Assembly (NCBI RefSeq): GCF_039540575.1
Contig: NZ_BAABFC010000018.1
Span: 1 to 32,224 of the forward strand
Direction of reading: 5' to 3'
Length of the DNA stretch: 32,224 nt
Source: Pseudaeromonas paramecii
GTDB taxonomy: Bacteria > Pseudomonadota > Gammaproteobacteria > Enterobacterales > Aeromonadaceae
The notes under the pieces were generated by a model. That model made no database searches. It was not told where the DNA came from and saw only the letters and a list, made by a program, of their open reading frames with translations. The position numbers were made by a program, and so were the translations under genes. Of the stretch, positions 7,463 to 13,827 are shown piece after piece (position 1 is the first letter of the stretch; each line of letters begins with the position of its first letter).

Positions 7463-8002
7463 ATGGCCAACCGCATTCTCATCATTACCAACGACAACAT
7501 TCAGGATTTGCCGCTCAACGAGATGGCCCGTTTCAATCAGGTCACCCTGTTGATCGGTAAAGGCCAAACCAACCTCTCACTGGAGATGGCCCGCTGCCTG
7601 CTGGAGCTGCAATCCCGGCAGAGCATCCATATCGATCTGCAACCGGTGAAGCACACCAGCAAGACCGCCTTTGACATGCACTTTGCCCTGCAGCTGGGTC
7701 GCATGCTGGAGCGGGAACCGGACAGCAGCTTCACCATCCTCTCCAACGATGCCGGCTACGATCCCCTGGTGGCCAACTGCCGCGAACAGGGCCTGAAGGT
7801 CAACCGGGTCGAGGAGCTGCGCCGTGCCGGCAGCAACCAGGCCGACAGCGAGCCGGTTGCCAGCAAGGAGCCGGAAAAAGCAGAAAAGGCTGAGAAAAAC
7901 GGCAAAGAAAAAGACAAGAGCCCCGAGCTGGAGCTGGAGGCGACCTCCAAGGGCGTCAGCCGCAATCAGCAGCTCATCTCCTCCTTGATTGGCAAACGCT
8001 AA
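7463..8002 (+). CDS. PIN-like domain protein with charged C-terminal tail
   Basis: A 179-residue protein. Residues 1-120 look like a PIN/NYN-type nuclease fold. An acidic strand end is seen in IITND, then D71 in AFDMHFALQLG, then the ISNDAGYDPL-like motif (SNDAGYDPLVANC, 95-107), the typical third acidic cluster. Residues 125-160 are a low-complexity Lys/Glu linker, and the last 18 residues (SRNQQLISSLIGKR) form a small conserved-looking end. Substrate is unknown; RNA is usual for PIN domains. The ATG follows AGGAG by seven bases. It is adjacent to the orphan antitoxin-like gene but is not a VapC-type toxin by sequence. Confidence 0.68.
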   Translation: MANRILIITNDNIQDLPLNEMARFNQVTLLIGKGQTNLSLEMARCLLELQSRQSIHIDLQPVKHTSKTAFDMHFALQLGRMLEREPDSSFTILSNDAGYDPLVANCREQGLKVNRVEELRRAGSNQADSEPVASKEPEKAEKAEKNGKEKDKSPELELEATSKGVSRNQQLISSLIGKR

Positions 8003-8019
8003 TCCCTGCGGATTTTTGC

Positions 8020-8042
8020 TGACGGCACCCTCAGGGTGCCGT
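8020..8042. terminator. Strong hairpin between convergent PIN-like gene and zur
   Basis: GACGGCACCCT and AGGGTGCCGTC form a perfect 11-bp inverted repeat with a one-base centre (10 bp with a three-base loop). It overlaps the last codons of zur. No U-tract follows on either strand, so a bidirectional intrinsic terminator is likely but not textbook. Confidence 0.55.
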
Positions 8043-8471
8043 CGTCATGTCAGCTGCGCCACACTGGGCACAGACCCCTTTTAGCTCCAGCATCTGGGGT
8101 AACAAGGCAAAGCCCTGCTCCGCCGTCTGGGATTGCAGCAGAGTCAGCAGGGGCACCGGCAGCGGCAGCTCCTGCACCTGACTGCAACGCACGCAGATCA
8201 ACAGCTGGGCGTAGTGATCACAACCACGCCGCGGGCACGCCACGTACTTCTGCACCGACTGCAGATAATGCACCAGCCCGACCGTCACCAGATAATCCAG
8301 CGCCCGATAGGCCGTCGGCGGCTGCCAGATGATCCCCTCGCCCTTGAGCCTATCCAGCAGTTCGTAGGCACTCAGCGGCCGCGGGCTGCGCTCCAGCTGC
8401 TGCAACACCTGCTGACGGTTGGGGGTCAGCTTGGCGGTTGCGTGGCTGCAACAACCAGGGGAATGGGACAT
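8031..8471 (-). CDS. zur: Zinc uptake regulator Zur (Fur family)
   Basis: A 146-residue Fur-family repressor that binds DNA when loaded with zinc. The winged-helix region spans about 15-75 (PPTAYRALDYLVTVGLVHYL is the recognition part). The structural zinc site is formed by CVRC (93-96) and CAQC (134-137). Other likely ligands are Cys79, Cys84 and His86, plus an unusual N-terminal CCSH. It is divergent from the znu operon, with a perfect Zur-type palindrome between them, which distinguishes it from Fur or PerR. ATG at 8471 has GAGGTG upstream; the frame is open to 8498. Confidence 0.93.
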   Translation of the reverse strand: MSHSPGCCSHATAKLTPNRQQVLQQLERSPRPLSAYELLDRLKGEGIIWQPPTAYRALDYLVTVGLVHYLQSVQKYVACPRRGCDHYAQLLICVRCSQVQELPLPVPLLTLLQSQTAEQGFALLPQMLELKGVCAQCGAADMTTAP

Positions 8472-8504
8472 GGGCCACCTCGGCGGGAATGAACTCAAGG
8501 GGCC

Positions 8505-8532
8505 ATTTTAACGGCAATCGGCGGATTGCCAA
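8505..8532 (-). promoter_or_regulatory. Probable zur promoter with internal inverted repeat
   Basis: On the minus strand TTGGCA (8532-8527), 16 bases and TAAAAT (8510-8505) make a good sigma-70 promoter for zur, 34 bases before its ATG. The spacer contains GGCAATC (8513-8519) and GATTGCC (8524-8530), a 7-bp inverted repeat unrelated to the Zur box. The Zur box lies just upstream of the -35. Confidence 0.6.
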
Positions 8533-8540
8533 GCCAAAAT

Positions 8541-8558
8541 GTTATGTTATAACATAAC
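8541..8558. promoter_or_regulatory. Zur box controlling the znu operon (and possibly zur)
   Basis: GTTATGTTATAACATAAC is a perfect 18-bp palindrome that matches the gammaproteobacterial Zur operator core (ATGTTATAACAT). It lies 28 bases before the first candidate start of the znu operon and eight bases upstream of the zur -35. Confidence 0.93.
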
Positions 8559-8585
8559 GCGCCTTCATACTGACGGACCCTTTTC

Positions 8586-8708
8586 ATGTCGTTTCATTCT
8601 CTTCTGTTGACCAGCGCCCTGCTGCGCACCCTGCTGGCCCTGGGACTCATCGCCCTGCTCTGGCTGGCCCTGTTGCTGGCCATGGGAGGTTCCGGTGCTG
8701 CGGTTTGA
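8586..8708 (+). CDS. Possible 40-residue leader membrane peptide of the znu operon
   Basis: An ATG frame begins 28 bases after the Zur box and encodes 40 residues. About 28 of them form one very hydrophobic Leu/Ala-rich helix (SALLRTLLALGLIALLWLAL and onward). It ends at 8708 and so overlaps the start of znuC (GTG 8695) by 14 bases. The last codons of the peptide carry the znuC ribosome-binding site (GGGAGG). Its own ribosome-binding site is weak. It could be a small transport accessory peptide or a translational coupling leader; I do not recognise a family. Confidence 0.5.
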   Translation: MSFHSLLLTSALLRTLLALGLIALLWLALLLAMGGSGAAV

Positions 8709-9426
8709 CAACCTGACCCTGGGCTACGATCGCCACCCGGCCCTGCACCACCTGCACGGCCATGTCGCCCCCGGCAGCCTGCTGGCGGTGGTGGGGCCCA
8801 ACGGTGGCGGTAAATCCACCCTGCTCAAGGGCATCCTGGGCCAGCTCAAGCCCCTCACCGGCAAGGTGGTCTGTGGCGTGCCGCGACAGGCCATCGGTTA
8901 CCTGCCCCAGCAAAGCCGCATCGATCGCAGCTTCCCCATCAGCGTCCAGGAGACGGTGGCCATGGGGCTATGGCGTCACTGCGGCCTGTTCGGCCGTCTG
9001 CCCAGAGCCCAGCGGCTGCGGGTTGCTGCCGCCTTGGAGCGGGTGGGGCTGGAGCGACTGGCCGGCGCCAACCTGGATGCCCTGTCCGGCGGCCAGCTGC
9101 AGCGGGCACTGTTTGCCCGCCTCTGGCTGCAGGAATCACAACTGATGCTGCTGGATGAGCCCTTCAGTGCCATCGACAACCAGACCGCCGAAGACCTGCT
9201 GGATCTGCTGGAGGAGTGGCAGGCACAAGGCAAGACGGTGTTGGCGGTGCTGCACGATCTGGAGCAGGTGCGTCACCACTTCCCCGAGGCCCTGCTGCTG
9301 GCCCGGGAATGCATCGCCTGGGGCCCTACCCAGACGGTACTCAGCGCGGACAACCTTAACCGTGTACGCACCCTGCATGCCGGCCCGGATCCCGAGGCGG
9401 CCTTCTGTTCGCGAACCCCGGAGTAA
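8695..9426 (+). CDS. znuC: Zinc ABC transporter ATP-binding protein
   Basis: A 243-residue ABC ATPase that powers high-affinity zinc uptake. Walker A is GPNGGGKST (34-42), the Q-loop is around PQQSRID (71-77), and the signature is LSGGQ (130-134). Walker B is LMLLDEP (150-156) with the D-loop SAID, and the switch His is in AVLHDLEQ. A GTG start at 8695 follows GGGAGG by five bases. It precedes znuB by three bases. The gene order znuC-znuB-znuA on one strand, downstream of the Zur box, differs from E. coli, where znuA is divergent. Confidence 0.95.
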   Translation: MLRFDNLTLGYDRHPALHHLHGHVAPGSLLAVVGPNGGGKSTLLKGILGQLKPLTGKVVCGVPRQAIGYLPQQSRIDRSFPISVQETVAMGLWRHCGLFGRLPRAQRLRVAAALERVGLERLAGANLDALSGGQLQRALFARLWLQESQLMLLDEPFSAIDNQTAEDLLDLLEEWQAQGKTVLAVLHDLEQVRHHFPEALLLARECIAWGPTQTVLSADNLNRVRTLHAGPDPEAAFCSRTPE

Positions 9427-9429
9427 ACC

Positions 9430-10299
9430 ATGTTGCTGGACTGGTTGATCAACCCCTTTAGCGAGTTTCAATTCATGCAGCGGGCCCTGGCCGGCTGCCT
9501 GGCCCTGTGCCTGAGCGCCCCGCCCATCGGCGTCTTCCTGATGCTCAGACGCATGAGCCTCACCGGCGACGCCATGTCTCACGCCATCCTGCCCGGCGCG
9601 GCTGTGGGTTACCTGGTGGCCGGCCTGTCGGTGGAGGCCATGACCCTGGGTGGTCTGGTGGCCGGCGGCCTGGTGGTGGTGCTCTCCGGCCTAGTCTCCC
9701 GCCATACCCAAAGTGGCGAAGACAGCAGCCTGGCCGCCTTCTACCTCATCTCCATGGCCCTGGGGGTACTGCTCATCTCCACCCATGGCAGCAGTGTGGA
9801 TCTGCTGCACGTGCTGTTCGGCTCGACCCTGGCCCTCAACGATGCGGCCCTCTGGCTGCTGGGGGGCATAGCCACCATCACATTGCTGGGGCTGGCCTGG
9901 ATCTACCGCCCCCTGGTGCTGGAATGCCTGGATCCGGACTTCCTGGCCAGCGTCAGCCGGGCCGGCAGCTGGGTACACCTGGGCTTCCTGTTGCTGGCGG
10001 TGCTGAACCTGATCGCCGGTTTCCATGCCCTGGGCACCTTGATGTCCGTCGGGCTCATGATTCTGCCCGGTGCCGCCATGCGTTACTGGACCCGTCGCCT
10101 CGGGCTCTTGCTGCTGGGCAGTGCCCTGCTGGCCCTGGTGGCCTGCATCAGCGGCCTGCTGTTTTCCTATCATCTGGGCTGGCCCACCAGCCCGACCATC
10201 ATCCTCAGCCTGGGGGTTGGCTATGCCCTCTCCCTGCTGCTGGGTGGCCAAGGGGGCCTGTTGCCCCGCCTGATCCGTCGTCGTCATCTGGAGGCTTAA
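9430..10299 (+). CDS. znuB: Zinc ABC transporter permease
   Basis: A 289-residue ABC-3 family permease with about eight or nine membrane helices, forming the channel for zinc taken from ZnuA. Family landmarks are LRRMSLTGDAMSHAILPGAA (about 38-57), the cytoplasmic coupling region that contacts ZnuC, and LMSVGLMILPGAAMRYW near residues 198-217. Length is typical. It lies three bases after znuC and one base before znuA. Confidence 0.94.
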   Translation: MLLDWLINPFSEFQFMQRALAGCLALCLSAPPIGVFLMLRRMSLTGDAMSHAILPGAAVGYLVAGLSVEAMTLGGLVAGGLVVVLSGLVSRHTQSGEDSSLAAFYLISMALGVLLISTHGSSVDLLHVLFGSTLALNDAALWLLGGIATITLLGLAWIYRPLVLECLDPDFLASVSRAGSWVHLGFLLLAVLNLIAGFHALGTLMSVGLMILPGAAMRYWTRRLGLLLLGSALLALVACISGLLFSYHLGWPTSPTIILSLGVGYALSLLLGGQGGLLPRLIRRRHLEA

Positions 10300-10300
10300 C

Positions 10301-11251
10301 ATGACTCTTGCATCCCGTATTCCGTCTCGTCTGCGCCTGGGGCTTTGCAGCCTGCTGCTGCTGACCGCACCGGCCTTTGCCGCGCCGATTCCTGTCACCG
10401 CCACCTTCAGCATACTGGGCGATCTGGTGAAACAGGTGGGCGGCGAGCAGGTCGAGATACACAGCCTGGTGGGCCCGGATGGCGACGCCCATGTCTATCA
10501 GCCCAGCCCGCAGGATGTGCGCACCCTGAGCCAGTCCAAGCTGCTGGTGAGCAATGGCCTGCACTTTGAAGGCTGGCTGGATCGCCTGGCTCAGGCCTCC
10601 GGCTTCAAGGGCGCCCAAGTCGTCGCCAGCCAGGGCATCCAGGCCCGCGCCATGGCTGACGATGACGAGGAAGAGCATGACGGCCATGGCCATGACGCCG
10701 ATGAGCACCACCATCACGATGGCATGGACCCCCATGCCTGGAACGATCCGGAAAATGTCATCGTCTACGTCAACAACATCGCCCAAGGGCTGAGCCGGCT
10801 GGACCCGGAACATGCCGATCAGTACCAGGCCAATGCCGACGCCTATGTCCGTCAGATCCAGACGCTGGATGGTGAATATCGTCCACGGTTTGCTGCCCTG
10901 AGCGCCCAGCAACGCCGTGCCATCACCTCCCACGATGCCTTCGGTTACCTGGCTCAGGCCTATGATCTGAGCCTGCTGGCACCGCAGGGGATCAACACGG
11001 AAGCCGAGGCCTCGGCGGCGGACGTGGCCAAGCTCATCCGCCAGATCCGGCAGGAGAAGATCAAGGCCCTGTTCGTGGAGAACATCAGCGACCCGCGGCT
11101 GCTGGAGCAGATTGCCCGGGAAACCGGCGTACAGCCGGGGGGCCGCCTGTTTTCCGATGCCCTGTCGGCGGCCGATGGCCAGGCCCCTGACACCCTGAGC
11201 CTGCTGCGGCATAATCTGGACACCCTGCTCAAGGCCATGGAGCAACAGTGA
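10301..11251 (+). CDS. znuA: Zinc ABC transporter substrate-binding protein
   Basis: A 316-residue periplasmic cluster A-I binding protein. A signal peptide (about 1-28, ending APAFAA) precedes the first lobe. Likely zinc ligands are H64 (GDAHVYQPSP), H145 (MDPHAW), the His of TSHDAFGYL and an acidic residue near the C-terminus. The ZnuA-specific mobile loop rich in His and Asp/Glu occupies about 120-140, with HDGHGHDADEHHHH, and is thought to help load zinc. This loop favours zinc over manganese or iron. The stop overlaps the next start (GTGA), so the DUF1007 gene is probably translated in step. Confidence 0.94.
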   Translation: MTLASRIPSRLRLGLCSLLLLTAPAFAAPIPVTATFSILGDLVKQVGGEQVEIHSLVGPDGDAHVYQPSPQDVRTLSQSKLLVSNGLHFEGWLDRLAQASGFKGAQVVASQGIQARAMADDDEEEHDGHGHDADEHHHHDGMDPHAWNDPENVIVYVNNIAQGLSRLDPEHADQYQANADAYVRQIQTLDGEYRPRFAALSAQQRRAITSHDAFGYLAQAYDLSLLAPQGINTEAEASAADVAKLIRQIRQEKIKALFVENISDPRLLEQIARETGVQPGGRLFSDALSAADGQAPDTLSLLRHNLDTLLKAMEQQ

Positions 11252-11895
11252 TTCAACGCCGTAGTGTCTTCTGGGCGCTGGTCCTCTGGCTGGGGAGCCA
11301 ATCCCTGGCCTGGGGCCATCCCCACAGCTGGATTGACATGGTGAGCCGGCCCCAGATCGACGCCCAGGGGCGGCTCACCGCCTTCCAACTCAGCTGGCTG
11401 TTTGACGAGTTCTACACCGCCACCCTGCTGGACGACGCCAAGGGCAAGCCCAACCCGGCTTTCCTGGCCGGTCTGGCCAAGCAGAGTCAGGCCACCCTCA
11501 AAGAGGGGCACTATCTGCTGCACTTTCGCGGCATCACACCGGCCCCCACCCTGGGCCAGGTCAGTGACTTTCGCTACAGCCTGTTCCAGGGCCAGCTCAG
11601 GCTGGACTTCACCCTGTCCCTGGCCAAGGCCGTGGACTCGACGAACCAGACACTGGACTACGCCATCTACGACAACACCTATTACATCGACATGTCCCAC
11701 CACGCCCCGGACGCCATTCAGCTGGAAGGGCCAGGCGCCAGCCGCTGCAAGGCCATCTACCATGTGCCGCAGCCCAGCGCCAAGGACATCGAATACGCCA
11801 GCAGCCTGGACATCAACCAGCAGGGTGATGAGGGGCTGGGCGAGGTGTTTGCCGAGTGGATCAGCCTACATTGCCAAGGAGACGTCACCCAATGA
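11248..11895 (+). CDS. DUF1007 family periplasmic protein in the Zur operon
   Basis: A 215-residue secreted protein of DUF1007. The signal peptide (about 1-23) ends AWG, and predicted cleavage leaves HPHSWID as the new N-terminus. An exposed N-terminal His followed by a second His is a plausible metal site and matches the HPH motif I know from this family. The rest is a predicted beta-rich domain with two Cys near the ends (SRCKAIYH and LHCQGD). The GTG start overlaps the znuA stop by four bases, and its own stop overlaps the NicO start (ATGA). DUF1007 genes are often paired with NicO-type permeases; the job here is presumably metal delivery, inferred only. Confidence 0.82.
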   Translation: MIQRRSVFWALVLWLGSQSLAWGHPHSWIDMVSRPQIDAQGRLTAFQLSWLFDEFYTATLLDDAKGKPNPAFLAGLAKQSQATLKEGHYLLHFRGITPAPTLGQVSDFRYSLFQGQLRLDFTLSLAKAVDSTNQTLDYAIYDNTYYIDMSHHAPDAIQLEGPGASRCKAIYHVPQPSAKDIEYASSLDINQQGDEGLGEVFAEWISLHCQGDVTQ

Positions 11896-12872
11896 CCACC
11901 TTCATCCACCGTCATAGGTTCCGTCTGCTGCTGTTGCTGGCGCTGGCCGGCCTCGGGGCCTGGCTCTGGCAGGCCTGGCCGGGCCTGCGTTTCGAACTGG
12001 CACGCCTGCAGCTGGGCTTTCAGCGGGAGCTGGGGCAGTTGTTGCGCCACGCCCAGGACTGGCAGCCCGGCACCGTGCTGGCCCTGCTGGGCTTGAGCTT
12101 CGGTTATGGGGTCTGCCACGCCGCCGGGCCCGGCCATGGCAAGCTGGTGCTGGGCACCTACCTGGCCACCCATCCCAGCCGCCTGGGTCAGGCCATCCGC
12201 CTGTCGGTGGGGGCGGCCCTGCTGCAGGCCCTGGTGGCCATCGGCCTCATCGGGCTGGGGGGCTGGTTGCTGGATCTCTCCGCCCGCCAGGCTCAGGGGG
12301 TGGGCGTCAGTCTGGAAAAGGGCAGCTACCTGCTGGTGATGGGCTTGGGGGGCTGGATTGCCTGGCGCGCCCTGCGCAGTTTGTGGCAGATGAGGCCCGT
12401 CACGCCACCGGCCATCCGCGGTGTGCGGCCCCTCCAGCATCAAGGGGAACTGCTGCTGCGACCGCACCCGCAAGCCAGCTGCGGCTGTGGCCATCAGCAT
12501 GTGCCCGACGCCGGACAACTGGCGGCCGCCACCCGCTGGCAGACCCGTCTCGGCCTCCTGCTGGCCATGGGCTTGCGCCCCTGCAGTGGCGCCTTGCTGT
12601 TGCTGGTGCTGGCCAAGGTGTTGCAGCAGTTCTGGCTGGGCGCCCTGGCCACCCTGGCCATGGCGGCCGGCACCGCCCTGACGGTGAGTGTGCTGGCCCT
12701 GCTCAGTCGCCAGGCCCGCCAGCTGGCGTTGAGCTTGAGTCGGGGGAGCCGGCAGGCCGAGCGGTTGCTGCCCAAGCTGGGCCAGGGGTTGGCCCTGCTG
12801 GGGGGTGTGGTGCTGATCGTCGCAGGGCTTGGGCTCTATCTGGCGCCCACTTCACAGCTGCTGCCCCGCTGA
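11892..12872 (+). CDS. NicO/RcnA-type metal permease in the Zur operon
   Basis: A 326-residue membrane protein with an N-terminal anchor and about six further helices. It carries the NicO-family motif HAAGPGHGKLVLGTYLATHP (about 77-96) and the second motif GLRPCSGALLLLVLAKVLQQ (about 233-252). The loop between halves includes SCGCGHQH, a likely metal-binding stretch like the His-rich loop of RcnA. Characterised members move nickel or cobalt, mostly outward. Being last in a zinc-repressed operon behind znuCBA and DUF1007 argues instead for a role in zinc supply, or in discrimination against other metals. ATG at 11892 overlaps the previous stop; an upstream in-frame ATG at 11856 is less likely. 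Confidence 0.85.
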   Translation: MTTFIHRHRFRLLLLLALAGLGAWLWQAWPGLRFELARLQLGFQRELGQLLRHAQDWQPGTVLALLGLSFGYGVCHAAGPGHGKLVLGTYLATHPSRLGQAIRLSVGAALLQALVAIGLIGLGGWLLDLSARQAQGVGVSLEKGSYLLVMGLGGWIAWRALRSLWQMRPVTPPAIRGVRPLQHQGELLLRPHPQASCGCGHQHVPDAGQLAAATRWQTRLGLLLAMGLRPCSGALLLLVLAKVLQQFWLGALATLAMAAGTALTVSVLALLSRQARQLALSLSRGSRQAERLLPKLGQGLALLGGVVLIVAGLGLYLAPTSQLLPR

Positions 12873-12885
12873 CGCGAGAGCCCGG

Positions 12886-13134
12886 TCAGGGTTCGATGAA
12901 GCGCTGATGCTTGTCAATCTGGATGGGGCAGTCGCCGATGCGGCGCACCGCCTCCTCCGCCCCCATCTCGGTCTCGAAGCTGGCGCGACAGCCATAGGTG
13001 TCGGTCAGCTCGTAGACGCGCCCCTGCTCGTCCTTGAAATCGACGATCCAGCCCTTGCTCAGCAGATCGAACACCACCAGCGCCTGGCTCAGTTGATCCT
13101 GCTCATACAGCGTCTTGAGTTCCTGTAGGGTCAT
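12886..13134 (-). CDS. Small uncharacterised protein, 82 residues
   Basis: I do not recognise this 82-residue soluble protein. It begins MTLQELKTLYEQDQLSQALV and has a central segment typical of a small beta-sheet domain (GWIVDFKDEQGRVYEL). One invariant-looking Cys is in YGCRASF and a second in GDCPIQID. GGGAGGGG lies just before the ATG at 13134, which decides the start. It converges with the NicO gene (13-base gap) and is 35 bases downstream of the DUF1523 gene on the same strand, so the two may be cotranscribed. Confidence 0.7.
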   Translation of the reverse strand: MTLQELKTLYEQDQLSQALVVFDLLSKGWIVDFKDEQGRVYELTDTYGCRASFETEMGAEEAVRRIGDCPIQIDKHQRFIEP

Positions 13135-13169
13135 GCTCCCCTCCCGCGGCAAGCCGCATCCATCAACAT

Positions 13170-13706
13170 TTAGACCTCGGCATCCGGCCAGGCCCAGTCA
13201 CTGCGCCACACCAGACGGGCGATCCAGCCCCAGGCCAGCAGCCAGAGGCCAAAGCCCAGCCAGCGGAAGAAACTGAAGGTGGACACCTCGGCACTCTCCA
13301 CCCGCTCAATCTTGGTCACGTTGGGAAACCAGGAAAACATGTTCAGCCGCCAGCCGTAGGAGGTGATGCGCGCCAGCCCCTTCTCAAACTCCAGGGCCTT
13401 GGCCCGCGCCTGCACATCGGCGGAATTGAACTTGAAATAGAAGGGGAAACCCCAGCCGGTATCCTCATTGCGGAACACCCGCACCTTCTCGCCGGCGGAG
13501 ACGGTGTACAGATAGTAGACATCCGTGGTGGGGCCATCCGCCGGATTTTCCTTGCCGATGGGGCCATCCTTGTCCACCCGCTTGACCTCCACCCCTGTGA
13601 TGGTGGTGATGCTCTTCTCCGGCAGATAGAAGTCCAACCAGACACCGGATATCACCAGCAGGCCGGCCAACAACCCCAGAGCCAGCTTACGCAGCAGGGC
13701 TTTCAT
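13170..13706 (-). CDS. DUF1523 family membrane protein
   Basis: A 178-residue protein with an N-terminal membrane segment (about 8-28, KLALGLLAGLLVISGVWLDF). A periplasmic domain of about 120 residues follows, then a C-terminal membrane helix (about 150-170). The sequence YLPEKSITTITGVEVKRVDK after the first helix is the DUF1523 signature. No molecular function is known for the family. AAGGAG precedes the ATG at 13706 by eight bases. The frame is open upstream to 13892 but crosses the fruA terminator, so the longer start is rejected. Confidence 0.8.
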   Translation of the reverse strand: MKALLRKLALGLLAGLLVISGVWLDFYLPEKSITTITGVEVKRVDKDGPIGKENPADGPTTDVYYLYTVSAGEKVRVFRNEDTGWGFPFYFKFNSADVQARAKALEFEKGLARITSYGWRLNMFSWFPNVTKIERVESAEVSTFSFFRWLGFGLWLLAWGWIARLVWRSDWAWPDAEV

Positions 13707-13772
13707 GCACGTTTCTCCTTCGATTCGACACCTCTTCACTATACCGGCATGGTGCCAAAAAGTGCCAGACAG

Positions 13773-13796
13773 AAAAAACCCGGCCGAAGCCGGGTT
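13773..13796 (-). terminator. Rho-independent terminator of fruBKA
   Basis: Read on the minus strand, AACCCGGC, loop TTCG and GCCGGGTT are followed by a run of T (the A-tract at 13773-13778). An 8-bp stem with a UUCG tetraloop and a U-tract, 31 bases after the fruA stop. Confidence 0.93.
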
Positions 13797-13827
13797 ACAG
13801 GAAGCACACCTGAAAATTAGGAAGTTG

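Noticed and set aside
7463..8002. PIN-like gene as the toxin partner of the DinJ/RelB-like antitoxin
   Set aside because: DinJ pairs with YafQ-type RelE-fold toxins, not PIN proteins. The gap is over 120 bases with a separate start signal, and the size and tail are unlike VapC.
8020..8042. The hairpin between the PIN-like gene and zur as a classical intrinsic terminator
   Set aside because: No U-run follows on either strand; kept only as a strong hairpin with a probable termination role.
10205..11245. A 346-codon minus-strand frame across znuA
   Set aside because: Antisense to znuA, which has all its family motifs; nothing recognisable in the product.
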